Assembly: GCA_021399445.1 (NCBI GenBank)
Contig: JAJTUQ010000002.1
Location: 1,984,001 to 2,048,000, forward strand
DNA from: Xylogone sp. PMI_703
Lineage: Eukaryota; Ascomycota; Leotiomycetes
Reading direction: 5' to 3'
Length of the DNA: 64,000 nt
A model generated the notes under the pieces. The model ran no database searches, was not told the DNA's origin, and saw only the letters and a program-made list of their open reading frames with translations. This document shows positions 1-12,600 of this stretch, one piece after another. Numbering within the stretch: the first letter of the stretch is position 1; each line of letters opens with the position of its first letter. Made by a program: the position numbers and the translations under genes.

Positions 1-44
1 GTAACGAGGAAGAATGAGGCGCAAAAAGACGTAATGTTCCGTCG

Positions 45-1582
45 TCAATAGACTCTTTTCTCCTTCTTCTTTGCTGCTCGTCGGATGTCAAGGTTGTTGA
101 CAAATTCTTGAATTGCTTCGAAATAGCCTACTTCAAGCACGCTGCTATTATGATCGCCAGCTGGAAATGTTTTCCAGATTTTTGTTGGTGTAGTAGCCAG
201 TTCGAAGAGGCGACGCATATGATCGGGCCTGTGAATAGAAAGTTTACTTGTTAGCCACGTTGAAATATTTTAGGTATATTAAATTTTCGGTTATCAGTAA
301 ACAATATAAGGGAATCAGACGGTTGAAGACAACATAAAGCTGAGTAATCCAGGTCCCAAGGGACTCATCTTTTGTGGATGGTTATTGTAGTCATCATTTG
401 GATTTGAACAAAGTGGAATTGCTTGTACGTGATATACTAGGAAATGAAGAGTATACATACGGAACGATTTCGTCCAGCAGACCGGAGAGGAAGAGGATGG
501 GCACTTCGGTTATAGTTGGAATGACGGCGTCCGATGCCCAAACTTGGTGGCAGAGCATAGCTAGGTAGCGTGCAGGGGGAAGGACACTGGAATTGTCAGT
601 AGTGATTCTAGATTAGAGGGCAATTGAGGCATAAGCAGGGGGAAAATGGAAATAAGCCAGCACATACCTAGGAATTAATTTCCTCATGCTCAAGAATGTG
701 TTCTCCAGTATCAAACCCACACATCTGCCCTCTGATTGCCGCTTTCCTACCAACTTAATCGATACAGCGCCACCTAAGCTCTGGCCGTAGACTAGGATTC
801 CATCATCCTTGGTCTCCTCGTTATTACTTAGCCAGTCCCAGGCAGTGTTCGCATCAATTGTTATACCATTCTCATCGGGGCTACCAGTACTCAAGCCGTA
901 TCCTCTATATTCCAGCATCATGACAGAGCATGAAAGCGTGTTGACCAGCATACGCGCAATAGGGATTCGATGGCCCACATTGCCTGCATTACCGTGGAAC
1001 ATAAGTATGGTAAGTGGGATACGTTTCTTGTCTACTGGCGGACGTATGAAAAATGCGAAGAGATTCTCTCCATCAGAAGTTGGCAAGGTGAGTTCTTCAT
1101 AGTCGTTAGGCGAGATGCCGAACTGAGTTGGGCGCGGGACTTTCGTGCGAGCATCGGCGGGGAGGTGTGAGGGGTAGATGAGAGATCTGGGGAACAATCA
1201 GCTGGTGCATTGGATTGACTAGGAAAGGAGAGCAAAAAAAGAATCATGGATGTTATGCGTAGAAAACATAAGTATAATTGGGGGCTGCAATAGAAAGAAT
1301 GATCGAAATAAATACTATGGTGATCAAAGCGCCAATGTGATATGCTAAAGGAGAGTAGCTTCCGACTTACTTTTGCTTAAAGTAGAGCAGCGAGCTTACA
1401 ACAACGGCAATGCCCTAGCAGGACGAGTCAGCACATCCTAACATCGCTGACAGTTGCAGCGCTCCAAGAATCTATACCGAAGAGACCAGTACCGGTAAAC
1501 GCATGTAGGAGGCCACGGTGCCCGCGACAGTGGACATCTGCTCCAGGTAGGCAGAGGCGGGAGGAGCATTCTGGGAAGCCAT
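45..1582 (-). CDS. bem46: BEM46-like alpha/beta hydrolase
   Basis: Spliced model complement(join(45..228, 461..586, 668..1186, 1371..1414, 1478..1582)) gives 325 residues with all phases consistent. The protein has an N-terminal hydrophobic segment (about 28-47), typical of membrane-anchored BEM46/ABHD13-type hydrolases, then an alpha/beta-hydrolase fold. Visible are the oxyanion-side HGNAGN (114-119), the nucleophile elbow GQSLGG with Ser186, an acidic residue in LLDEIVPP (Asp261) and His291 in AGDHNSS, so the catalytic triad is complete. Family knowledge: BEM46 proteins sit at the ER and cell periphery and are linked to polarity and ascospore germination in Neurospora; the substrate is unknown. 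The start at 1582 (MASQNAPP) gives the expected short cytosolic tail before the membrane segment. The stop lies only 44 bases from the window edge, but the gene is complete. Family assignment is firm; substrate is unknown. Confidence 0.9.
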
Positions 1583-4500
1583 AATGATAGTTGTGGATAG
1601 GGAGAGAAGACAATGGTAGCGATATGGTCTATGACGCGCTGAGGAAGGAGGTTCGAGGTCGAGTGAGAATGGGAGGACTTGGGAGAGATCGGGCCGCAGC
1701 AATTGGAGCTGGCGCGGCTCCGAAGCTGACAGATTGAAGGAAACACGAATGGGATTTGGTCGCAATAATTCGTTTGGCAGGTCAACAGAAGGTCATAGAT
1801 TGGTTATCCAGCGCCTTTAGGAGAGTTGGTCTGGAGAAAGAGGAAGAGGGAGAGAAGAGTGGTGTGGTGATGTGAGAAGGTACGGTACGGGTACGTAGCC
1901 CTGGGGTGTGGAAATTGTCATTGTCGTGGCAGTTGAGGCGGTAAGTTTTGGGTGGTTCGAGTCCGCCGACGGGTAGGGCAATGGAAGCATCAGAGAAGGG
2001 TCAAGGGGGGAATGCCGGGTCAAGTCAGTCAAGGGTGGGGTCAAAACGGTTACAGAAAGGGGTTTCTGTTCCAGGAATGTTTGGGCAATTGGATGCGCTT
2101 TGGCCCAGAATGCCCGGGTGGCCCTTGCTAACCCGCATGTTTCATGACGGGGATAGCCACATGGCCACTCCCTGGCTCGATGCAACGCCGTACCGGCATC
2201 CCCGTGTTGATCTGATGGAAGCAATTGAAAGAATTCTCGGAGGACTCCTAGTGGTAGCAAACAAATGTCTACTATGTTGTACTTTGCATAATCTCAACAG
2301 TTCAGTTCAGTGAAAGGGTAAAGGCTTCATTTCCTCTCTGTCAGCAAGATATTCTGATAGCCGCTACATGTAATCACAGCCCAGGTTCTAGTGCCAGCAT
2401 TAGTGATAACTTCAGTCATGATGTGCGAATTGCATTGTCATTCTCGCATTGAACACTACAAGAATATGCCTGTTGAATACCAAACCCAAATGCGAATCAC
2501 AGCAAGTGCTGGTTGAATTGAGCATGCATTGAATTCGGCAAAGAGCTTTTTCCACAGAATCAGAACCACAGCGCATGTTTCTCACGTTCTTTGCTCTTTT
2601 TTATACTTGTTTTTCAAGACAATGCCAATGAATTCAGGCTTATCAGCCCTCAAGGCTCAGTACCTATGCATGGGAAAAGCTATGAACCCGTAGCATTGTG
2701 TTGCCAAGACGCAAGATCTGCAGACAGTCACATATTGTTGGGCTCTCAGCTCTGGACACGGAGCCCATGTTGCTGTCTTCTGCTCCCCAGAGGCCATGAA
2801 ATTATCTGACAGTTTCTAAAGCTTGCTGTTCCAAAGAGCAAAGCCATACGGCTGCGCCTAGTGGAAAGCAAGACATTCAAAATTACGCTGAGACCAATGA
2901 ACCGTGGTACAAGGACAGTATTGGTTCATATCCCATCAGAAGCGACCAATTGTTTCCCAGGAATGAAATACTTCGACTGTCAAATCTGGTACTATGGCAT
3001 GTCACTGATACTCTCGCATATGCTTGTTTAGTTTGAATAGAGGAGGTGCTCTGCCACCGGGAGCGAGAAACTTTGGGAGTTGAACCCTAATGCGCGCCAC
3101 TCCTCTATGAACTGGTTTTGGACTTCCGATCAAGAAGTAAGATTAGAGATCTTACGCTCTAATTGCATAGATATTTGGGGATATGCTCTTCTGATATTGA
3201 CTATTGTTGTATCTGCTACCTGAGGCTCAAGCTTTGGAAATATATTTTTGCCTAATATGGCAGGGCCTACTAACCGTAATGGTAAAGGTGAGTCTGGGGC
3301 CCAGACTTTTGAGCACAGATAAAAAGTTGGTACAGAACTTATTATTTTACAGATCTACCATATGATAGCATCCCTACCAATTTCCAGCGGATGATACTGT
3401 ACTTCAAGAGAATCGTTTTACGTCGATCGGAATATCACCCGTTATCACTATCATACTCGAAGCCACTTCGTTCCTGCCAAATTGATACCGGAAGGTTATG
3501 GTAGCGCATACACTTGCATCACTCTCACAATCGAATATTTCTTCCATCAAATGTAATTCGACTGAAAATAAATAAATCTTAATCAAAAGCGCCTTGATAC
3601 TGGTTCGTTTTTCAACACCAAAATACACAAGCTTGGTGAATTCAGATCGCGAAATACATAGCCAGCAATAACCTGTCTGTACCAATTGTCAGGCACGAGG
3701 TTAGGTATCCTCCATGGAACGTGAGGTCCACGTGCTAATACGATCATGATCAGCAACGCCGTAACAAATACGTGAGTGTAAGGTCACATTTATATTAGTA
3801 CGTTACAGCACTGCTACCAAGCAACAAGAAGTTCTCCGCAAAGCTCGACCTCAGAATGCCGCAGTTTGGAATGAGACCTGACTGCTATATATAGTTCTTC
3901 ATATTATATCTAGTGACATCTGGAAGATTGACCTCCCAGCGGTACTTCTAGCGACGACCATTTTCGTGGAAACATATCATCTATCATGCTCTTTACAGCC
4001 ATGTATGGGTGGAGAACAATATTCCTCGTGGAGTATTATCCGGCAGGGACACCAACATATCTGGGTACCTCACCCGTTTAGTTGATCAAAGTTTATCCCA
4101 GGCCTGTTGTTCCCAGCTAGCCGTTCATAGTTTGGGAGAGGCTCTTGCGAGTATCGACAAGCAAAGTATCCACCACTTATATTATCAGGTCTTGCGGTCA
4201 ATATCCTGGGATCAAGGATAAACCCAGTCCTTTCAAACTCTCTTCATTACACAGCTACAAGAACCGTTTTCAGAGGTGTTATTACAAGATGGCATCTGAT
4301 TGGTCAATTGTAGAAGCTGTTGGTTTTCTTTCATCTTACAACGGGTAATGGCCTTCCAACGGGCTATACCTTACAGTGAATGGATACTCTTTTCAGCTGT
4401 GTGAGTGAGTGTAAGGCTCAGACATTATTGAAATTCAACATGTCTGCTACTCAGCAATCTGACTGCATCCAAGATGCAACGAATCGCATCATGCCATCTT

Positions 4501-5745
4501 GCAACGCCCGACAGAGAGGGTCTTGAAGAAGCCTCTTTTGAGGTCTCCCTCGCGGAAAGTCACACAAGTAAATTATCTTTTTGTATGATTGTAACACAGC
4601 AGATACTTAGGGCAGTCACGATGTCGTGTGCCCTAATAACAGCACATAAATATATGCGGTGGAATTTGTGTGGTTGCCTCGCGCGAGTCCATTTGTTGAT
4701 GCTACAGTAAGAGGTTGACCAAGTGGCGATTGGTGCCCGACCTGCCGACCACCAACGTCACTTCAACTGCAAGTTGAGGGCGGGAAAACCACCCGTTGCA
4801 TCGCGCATCGCAGCAACCCAACAGTGCAGCTGTGCAGCGATGCAGAGATGCAAGCACAAGCAGCATTGCCCTCTCGCCCTGCTTTGCGGCGCGTGCGAGA
4901 TGCAAACAAACACGTCCCGGATTGCACTTCAGCAGGATTGATGGAGGTGGCCAGCGGGTTGATATTGGATGGACGATGGATTTGTGCAGAGTGGTCGAGG
5001 GAAAGAAAACAAAGGGCCCCGCGATTGCATGAACCACGAGAACAGGGCGATGGCTTGCTGCGACCGGCTCCCTGGTTTCTTGTTCCTTGTCTTCTCTTCT
5101 TTGTCCGTGCTGCTGGTTCCAGGGGGAAGATATTAATTAGTGCCGTATGCAAGCAAAGAAGGAGATGAAGAGAGGAGATGATTCCCAGGGCTGAAGTGAG
5201 GGAAGGGGGGTTTCGCGTACTTGCGTCTTTTGTGAGACATTGTCATCATGTGTCGGTGTCAGGTGCTGGTCAGGCAAACATGTGAGCCACACTCTCACTC
5301 TCCTGGTGGGAGGGGCGGTGCGGGACGGTATCTAGAGTTATCGAGGGCTATCGCTATCACGTATCACGGGGTTGCACTCAGTAATCACTCAATCTTCTAT
5401 GGTTTGCCATGTCTTGCAACACAAGATCCATTCACTCATACAAGATTGATGTTATTCAATAATGAGAATGCCCATGGTGATGACTGTATACAATGAGACC
5501 ATTGCAATTGTACCTTTTCCCTCGATGATGCGAACTGCGATCTCCGGTGCTTGCTGCTTCCTGCATCTATTACTCCCCTTTCCCGTCGACACCACCACCG
5601 GATGTTGACTGAGCGCGCGCCTGAGCAGCCCTTCATCCCACCACCACCACCATCTTCCTGCCGTCCCCTGCCCAGCCAGTCACGCCTCGCCCTGGATGTT
5701 TACTATGTTTACTTGCCCCTTACCCTTCACGCGCGGCATTGCATG
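1583..5745. other. Intergenic region without supported genes
   Basis: About 4.2 kb between the BEM46-like start and the leader of the LYAR-type gene. The first few hundred bases presumably hold the BEM46-like promoter and 5' UTR. Open frames here are short, overlap in several frames and show no recognisable domains. The stretch around 2300-4700 is rather A+T-rich. No transposon, tRNA or repeat array was recognised. Confidence 0.6.
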
Positions 5746-6595
5746 CTCTTTACGGAGTAATAATATCGCCCTTTCCTCCTTCCGTCATTCATTATTCCCC
5801 TCCTCAATCACCACACATCAACATCTCATCGCCCTTGTTTTCGTGGCTTCAATCAACACTTCCCAAGTCGCTGATAACCTTCGACCAGCTCACGTTGACT
5901 GTGCACGCACTGCCTCGTTGCCTCATTGTCCTTACAGCCAGTACGACGGTAGCAGTACAGCTACTGTACTAAGCCCCGGCCTGCACCTGACCTGCAGCAC
6001 AGAGAGAGGCTCACGACGACTCCTCTTCTCCCTTGCTCCATCCTGATTCCTCCAGGAACAATCGCTCCCATCTGCTGCTCGAATCCACATTGGGCGCCTC
6101 GATCCTTTCACACTCTCGCCTCATACCCACCAGCAATCTGTCCTAATACCCAACGGGGACAGCGGCACTCTTCCCCCGGCCTTGTCTGGATCCTCACTGC
6201 GCTCTCTTCCTACTTAGTCGCACGCAGCGCCCGCCACTATCACTGCCGTTGAACCCTCCGGCCCAGAACCATAATTGCACGACACGGCTCCTTCTCGACT
6301 TCGTCGCACCAACAACAATAATCGTGGGAAATAATTGACAGCGGCATCAGCACCAATAGCAGCACCAATTCCTGTTGATTCCTGTCAGATCCACTCTGCG
6401 AAACTCTGGTTCTTTGTGGTTTTGCCCAACTGATGCTAACCCGTCTCGCTTCTTGCTCTTGATCCACACACACCGACCCCATTGCGACCCAAGGCATCGC
6501 CCGTACAATTCCCCTCACCACCTACGGGCACAACATAGGGAAAAGACCTAATATCCCACACCAAGTCACTCATTTGAATCGCACACACCGCAGTC
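5746..6595 (+). promoter_or_regulatory. Long pyrimidine-rich leader of the LYAR-type gene, with one uORF
   Basis: The sequence between 5746 and 6432 contains no ATG on the plus strand, is rich in C and T, and lies directly upstream of the LYAR-type start at 6596. That is the signature of a scanned 5' UTR, possibly with promoter sequence at its far end. The only upstream ATG within it, at 6433, opens a nine-codon uORF (MLTRLASCS, stop at 6460-6462) ending 133 bases before the main start. The transcription start cannot be placed from sequence alone. Confidence 0.55.
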
Positions 6596-8373
6596 ATGGT
6601 GTCGTTCTCGTGTGAGGTGCGCTACTTCATATCCCCATGGAATTCAGCAGTCGGCATTGAGATGCGCCGCGAATTGCTGAAGACCTTTTTTTCCCTTCTG
6701 CCCGCTTTTTTCTTTCACCTTCTCTGCCAGAGACTAACTTGCCATTTTGTCCCTTCTTTAGGCCTGTGGGGATGTCCTCACCAAGAAGAAGCTCGATCCG
6801 CATCGCAATAGCTGTCGTGGCGCCTCCTTCACCTGTATCGACTGCATGGTTCACTTCCACGGCACCGACTATCGAGCCCATACGGTATGTTTTGTTCTGC
6901 TCTATATATACTCTTATACACACACACATCGCTCTACATTCTTCGCCAACTCAATCAACAAAATAGTTACTTCCTCAATGGCCCGATTGAATATCTACTG
7001 ACAAGGTTTTGTAGAGTTGTATGACCGAGGCCCAAAAGTACCAAGGCGCACTTTATCGACCGGAGAAGGATAAATCAAACAAGGCTAAGCAAAACAACAA
7101 GAACGCACAGCAATCGCAGCCACAGACACCCATACAGCAGCATTCGCGCGCCCTTGTCCCTCGGAAGCCATACGTGCAGGACGAGGACGACGTACTGAGC
7201 GACGAGTTCGACACGAGCGCCAACATTGCCGCTGAACATCCTTCGTCCGAGCCAGAAGACATGCCCGAAGCGCCTTCACCACCTCAAGCCGTTCCGGGCT
7301 TTGTGCGCAACGCAGACAATGTTCACGAACCAGTCAATGTCTTCGACTTCCTCGTCGCCAGCTCAACACCTAACCAGTCACGCTTTGATTTGCCTGATAC
7401 TGGGCGCGAGCCTTCGACAGAGCCAATGCACCTTATCGATGATCGCCCGTACTATGAAGGTAACCAACCGGAGCCTCCATCCCAGGACCTAGTTCGTGTG
7501 CATTTTGATGATAATGTCGAGTATGGTTCTGGACCCGTTGCTACTGCTGGCTTTCAAACTCCGGCTCCCAGGGATCGTGAGCGGCGGCAGAAGGAACATG
7601 ACCTTACTAGCACGTCCAAGAAGTCGGATAAGAAGCGCAAACGTCTCCACGTGGATACCGCGAATCCGGATGGTGCAACACGCAATTTCTCTGGCGACCA
7701 TATCATGACTGATGCTCCACCAGCCATGTTGCACTCCGGGCTCACTGGTGGCCTCAACCGTATGATGCGGCCAGATGCCTTCCCTCCCAGTCCAGACTAC
7801 TCAGGGGATGCAGGCGGAGGCGAGCCCAGTCCAGGTAGCCCGATCAAGAAGACAAAGCGGGAACGTGAGCGAGAGCGAGCCAAGAACAACAAGAGCAGCA
7901 AAAGCAGCAAGTCGAAGAAGAGTAAGGAGAAGGAGAAGGAGAAACGCCGATCAAGTGGTCTCAAGAGTGATATTGCTGGTCTGTTCGGTGCCAGCACTAA
8001 AGAACAGCGAGAGCGTGATGGCAGCGAGGACCGACCCCGAAAACACCACCGCAAACACCGTCATCATCGCGACTCCTCGCCACGCAGCGGCCAGAAGCTG
8101 CTAGAGTACAAAACTGGTACTCCTGATGACGGCGACGCCAATGGACAGATGATTCTGTACAAACCATTACCCGAGTTATTCCTTTCCCTTGTTAACAAGG
8201 GCCCGGAGAGTGAGAAGGGCGTTAGCTTTAACAAGGCTCTGAAACGCTTTCATCGGGAGTTGGAAAATAACGGCGGCGAAACGCACGGTAAAAGCCACGA
8301 GGAGAAGGAGTTGTGGCGAAATCTCCGTCTGCGTCGAAATGCCATGGGTGAAGTGGTACTTTTTATGGCTTGA
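6596..8373 (+). CDS. LYAR-type C2HC zinc-finger nucleolar protein
   Basis: Model join(6596..6616, 6762..6884, 7015..8373), 500 residues. The first 50 residues form two LYAR-type zinc fingers: C6-x2-C9...H21-x3-C25 and C32-x2-C35...H47-x2-C50. These are followed by the family signature EAQKYQGALY. The centre is low-complexity and charged, with a Lys/Arg/Ser-rich block around residues 320-390 resembling nucleolar localisation sequence. The C-terminus (ELWRNLRLRRN...GEVVLF) matches the conserved LYAR tail, so both ends look intact. LYAR proteins act in the nucleolus in pre-rRNA processing and small-subunit biogenesis. The 21-base first coding exon ends at a weak GTGCGC donor but restores the finger exactly (SCE|ACGD). 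A gene finder starting at the later ATG (7021) would lose both fingers. It is longer than animal LYAR because of the disordered middle. Confidence 0.88.
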
Positions 8374-9646
8374 GGTGTCAGTTGTCTAGCGCTCGTTCGG
8401 GAATTGGTCAAGAACGTCGGAAGGGTAAATCCAGGGTGCGTCTCTGGGTAAAATCTCTTCGAATTCTAATGACTGTCCTCAGAGCTACTAGCAAAAGCTT
8501 CCCCAGGCCCCAGAGCCGGCCGGAGAGGTGGTAGTGGGCACCGCCCCGTGTATTCTTATATTTGATCTGATCAAACATGCTTTTGATCCTGATTTAGGAC
8601 TGCAGGATCTGTAGCCTAGTAGGAAGTCCCACTGACGGCTGGCTACCCGTTCAGGTATGGCACATGATATCCACATACGTTACATGTGTGCAAGGCAGAT
8701 ATGGTTTCTCTCCCGCTTTCTCGCTTTCTCGTCTTCTCGCTCTTTCGACTCTCGTTTTCTCCTTACTCTCCACCGAGGCTCTGCATCCGGACATGCATGG
8801 CACAAGAAAAAAACAATCCCCAAAATTCGAAACAAAATCCAAAAACCCTTGAAAATACGCGTTGCATGTCATTGCATCGTTAATATCCGATTTCTTTTGT
8901 CTTAATCTTTGATCTTCCGTCTGATTAATTTAGAAAGAAAGGGAGGGAAAGATAGAAAACTGGGATATGCTATCCGTCTAATGGTTAATATGAGTGTGTG
9001 TTATTTTATTTTAGGGTTGGGGAGGTTCTATTTTTGATAGCTTCTTTTCTGCCTTTATATTCTGTATATACTGGCCAAGCGTCAAGGCTGCACGGCAAAA
9101 ATGCTGCTATGGGCGTCATTGTTCTAATAGTTTCGGCTATTTTTATTCTGGGGGGAATGCTGGTTTGGCTGTTTTTTTATTTGTTTTGTTTTGTTTTTGA
9201 TTCATCGGTTTTCTTGTTTGTTTAACCATGTACGTTTAGCTTTTCTTGGATCGGAGCGAAAGTAGAGTAGAGATATCTGGATGAGATATGTAGAAAGAGA
9301 GAAGAGAGAATTGAGGAATATGCGAGAGCTCGAAATGTGATATAGAGAATCAGCCATAGAGTAATGGTGGTTTGACTTTTTTGCACCGTTGAATGAGAGG
9401 GCATATACATGGACTTGCGAGACCTAAGAGAGTAGCCTGCAAATGTGTATGGTTTTCTCTATTAATCATGCGTTATATATGCCTAAAGACTCCTATCATG
9501 GATAACGATATTCTAGACTACGCTATCCATGCATCTTATCAAGCAACGAAAAATAAATACAGCATCATAGCCGCTCATGCCAAAACTTTTTTCAATTAGC
9601 AACTCATTACTCATCTACCCATATGATAATATCAAAACCCCAACAA
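8374..9646. other. Convergent intergenic region
   Basis: Lies between the LYAR-type stop and the NFX1-type stop, which point at each other. It should hold both 3' UTRs and terminators. There is a T-rich tract around 9000-9220 and an A/G-rich tract around 9250-9330. No coding sequence or RNA gene was recognised. Confidence 0.6.
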
Positions 9647-12600
9647 TTACTCCCACCCTTCAACTTCCCTTTCCCAGTCCTCAACCCCCATTCCTTCAAC
9701 AATGACCTTCTCCTTGACCTTTCCCAGAACCGTAAACGGGCTTCGACTCCCCACGCCCTTGTCCTTCTCGACCTTTCGTGCGCTTCCACCTTTAGCAACC
9801 TGGCTCCAGCCGCCCACTTCGCCGGAATCCCCAAATTCTTTGCGCGTGATGGAATCACTGCCATTGCCATCTGATTGGACGGCGCAGAGTATGACATCCT
9901 TTGCAAGGCCACTTGCCTTGACTTTCCTAGTGATGATGGGTTTCAAGGTCTGGAGCGTGGCGTCTAGTTTCTGGTGCCTGGATGCGAGGCTTGGTTTTAG
10001 GACTACTTCTCCTGAAGGCAGGAATGAGACGTCGAGGTCTGCACCGGCGGACTTAAAGTCTGAGTTCAGCTTCGTTGTTATTTCATCTATTGTAAGGCCA
10101 AATCTGGCGTCGGAGAGAAGGAAAGCATTGAATGCCTCCTGAGAAGTCTTATTCGGAGTGACAGATGGGGTAGATGCGGATGCTGCTGCTGCTGCTGCGG
10201 GAGGGCGAGGCTTGACGCACTGAGCAATAGTCTTCAAGGGTGCACTGACGAATCTAGGTGTCTTGAATATCACAACATGTCGGTGAGGTTCTGGGTCCTG
10301 GCTTTCGCTATCTAGTCCGTAATCCTCAGCTAGAGCATGGATAAATGCTCGCTGATGGGCTTGCATTGGTTTGAATCTCAATCGTTTCTCATCCTCACTC
10401 GCTGCAAAGACGCGGAATTCTCGTTCATAAGTCTGAGCAAACTTGGTATTTGAGGCATAGAAGTCGAGAACGGTACTCGAGTAGGGGACATGATCGTCTA
10501 CATGGGATGCAGGGTCGATGTTGAGAGCAGCTGCAAGCTTGGCATTGCGTTGGAGCTTGAGACATTCATCATTGCACTCAAGAGTCTTCTCAGTGTTTCC
10601 TGAAGACGATTTTGACGCCAAGCACTTCACAGCTTGCTTCTGATGCTGGCAGGGACAAGTTATGAAAGTCTTTGCTTGGCAAGGTGTGAGCTCTTTGCAT
10701 GGATATGGAGCATGACACGGATCAGAACAGGTGTGATCGCACACAGTCTTTTTCCTTCCACAGGGTTGGGTACAAGGTGATGTTGCATCCTCACATTGTC
10801 CGGATCTATGGCATGTCTTTTGACATGTGTGAATACCGCATTTTAATTTCTTGCCGCAAGGAAGGCCACAGCGAACCTCGGTGAACCAACAAGGCTGGTT
10901 CTTCAAAGTCCGCTTCCCGCAGATACAAGGCTTTTCCATTAGGAAGGGGCATTTCGGACAAGATTCTGCATCTCCGTGGCAGTGGTGCTTGACTTGAGGG
11001 TGACCACAAGGGCGTGGACGAGTACAGTCATAACGGCACTCTGGGGGTTCAGTCCCGCAAGGTTGCGGGGGATACAACACAGTGCGGCCGCATGCGCAAC
11101 TGATCTCTTCGAATATTGCCTCAAGACAACTTTTGCAAGGCCCTTTGTGACATAATTCAGCACAGAAGTGATTTCCACACTTCAATTGGCGCCCGCAAAC
11201 CTTCAGACAGATATGCTCGGCCTCAATTTCCTCTTCCCCAGGTCTTGGAGCCGCGTTTAGAGGCCTGTGTTTCCGTTTGTTTGTTTGTCGTTCCGCAGCC
11301 TTCTTCTCACCTGGACAGCAATGTTCTCCACACTCGTGTCTTCCGCAATTCAGGGTTGCCCGGCATACTCGCATACACAAAGGTTGTTCTTCAGTACCTT
11401 GATGGCAAAGAGTACTTGATGTTGTCCGTCCACAGCGACAGGATATTGAAGTGACTTCCATACAAACCCTGCACTCTCCCTCATGGCAAAGCTGTTGGCA
11501 CTGATGCCCACACTGAAGGGTCTTCAGACATTTTTCTTTGCAGTGCGGGATTGGTTGACTGCAGTCCTGCCGAGGCTCTGAGAGCAGCTTATCCAAGGGT
11601 GTTTTACCACAGGGGCAGCGAGTAACCACATCAGGCGACAACGGACAGTGAGCCGGAACGAGGTCCTGTGGATGACATATCTTCTCGCAAAAGTGTTCAG
11701 GATTGCCGCAATCATAAATTCTTCGACATTCCGCCCCGCAATTGAAAGATCCAAGCCATATATCAATCTGCTCCTCTTCACGAGCTGTGCTTTCTTCTTC
11801 ACCTTCCACGGCAGCGGCTCGTTTTCGGATAACCTGCTGGCATTCTTCCTCCTCCTCCCTCTCTGAACAAGGCAGTGGCCTTTCAACTCTTCCACAGTAA
11901 CATCTCGAATCGATTAACACCTCGCAAGCACCACACACTCCTTCATGACAAGGCCTCTGACAGGTATGTTCCCCGCAGGGTAGTAGATCTCCACAGATCT
12001 GAGCACAGCTCCATCCACTTTCATAGTTGGTATCTACACAGCGTCTCGATGAGATCTCCTTCCCACAAAAACACGAGAGAGAAGGTCCCATTGCAGTACA
12101 TGGTGGGCAGGGTCCTGCGTGACATATCAGTTCACATGGATGTGGACAATGCCCCACGCGAGCCTTAGAACAAGTCTGTCCACAAGAATGAGGAGGGAGG
12201 CCAGCAATAGACCGAGGCTCGATTTCCTTCTCACACCAGCACGTATAATTCGTAGGTAGCTCTTCCTTCGGCAAATTGCACCCCGGACATCGCCACTGTC
12301 GCGGGGGAGGGACGTCGCCATTCTCAGCTGGTCGCTGATGTGATGAAGCGTCGTTCTTGGACCACTTCTTCACGCAGGACAAGTGAAGAACAGTCCAGCA
12401 AGTCTTGCATGTCCAGATCTTGGAATTAGGCAGCACCTCGTTGGTGCAGATGGCGCATTCATACTGACCATTTGTGATATCTTCATGGGTTCGAGTAGCA
12501 ATATCAGGCGCTTGTGATTTGGACATCCGTCTCGCTCGTGGTGCTGGGGCAGGTCGGCTTCGAGGGGCTACCGGCTGGCCAGGTACAAAGACTGGAGCTT

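Noticed and set aside
1951..1967. tRNA-like T-arm (GGTGG TTCGAGT CCGCC)
   Set aside because: The stem and loop match a T-arm, but no matching acceptor stem, D-arm A-box or anticodon arm is found in the preceding 60 bases, so it is not called as a tRNA.
4702..5168. Several overlapping open frames of 70-130 codons
   Set aside because: Open in many phases because of composition. Cys/His-rich look comes from repeated gca/tgc words, not from a finger pattern.
9000..9230. T-rich open frame with a hydrophobic translation
   Set aside because: Hydrophobicity follows from T-rich 3'-flank DNA; there is no start context and no conserved pattern.
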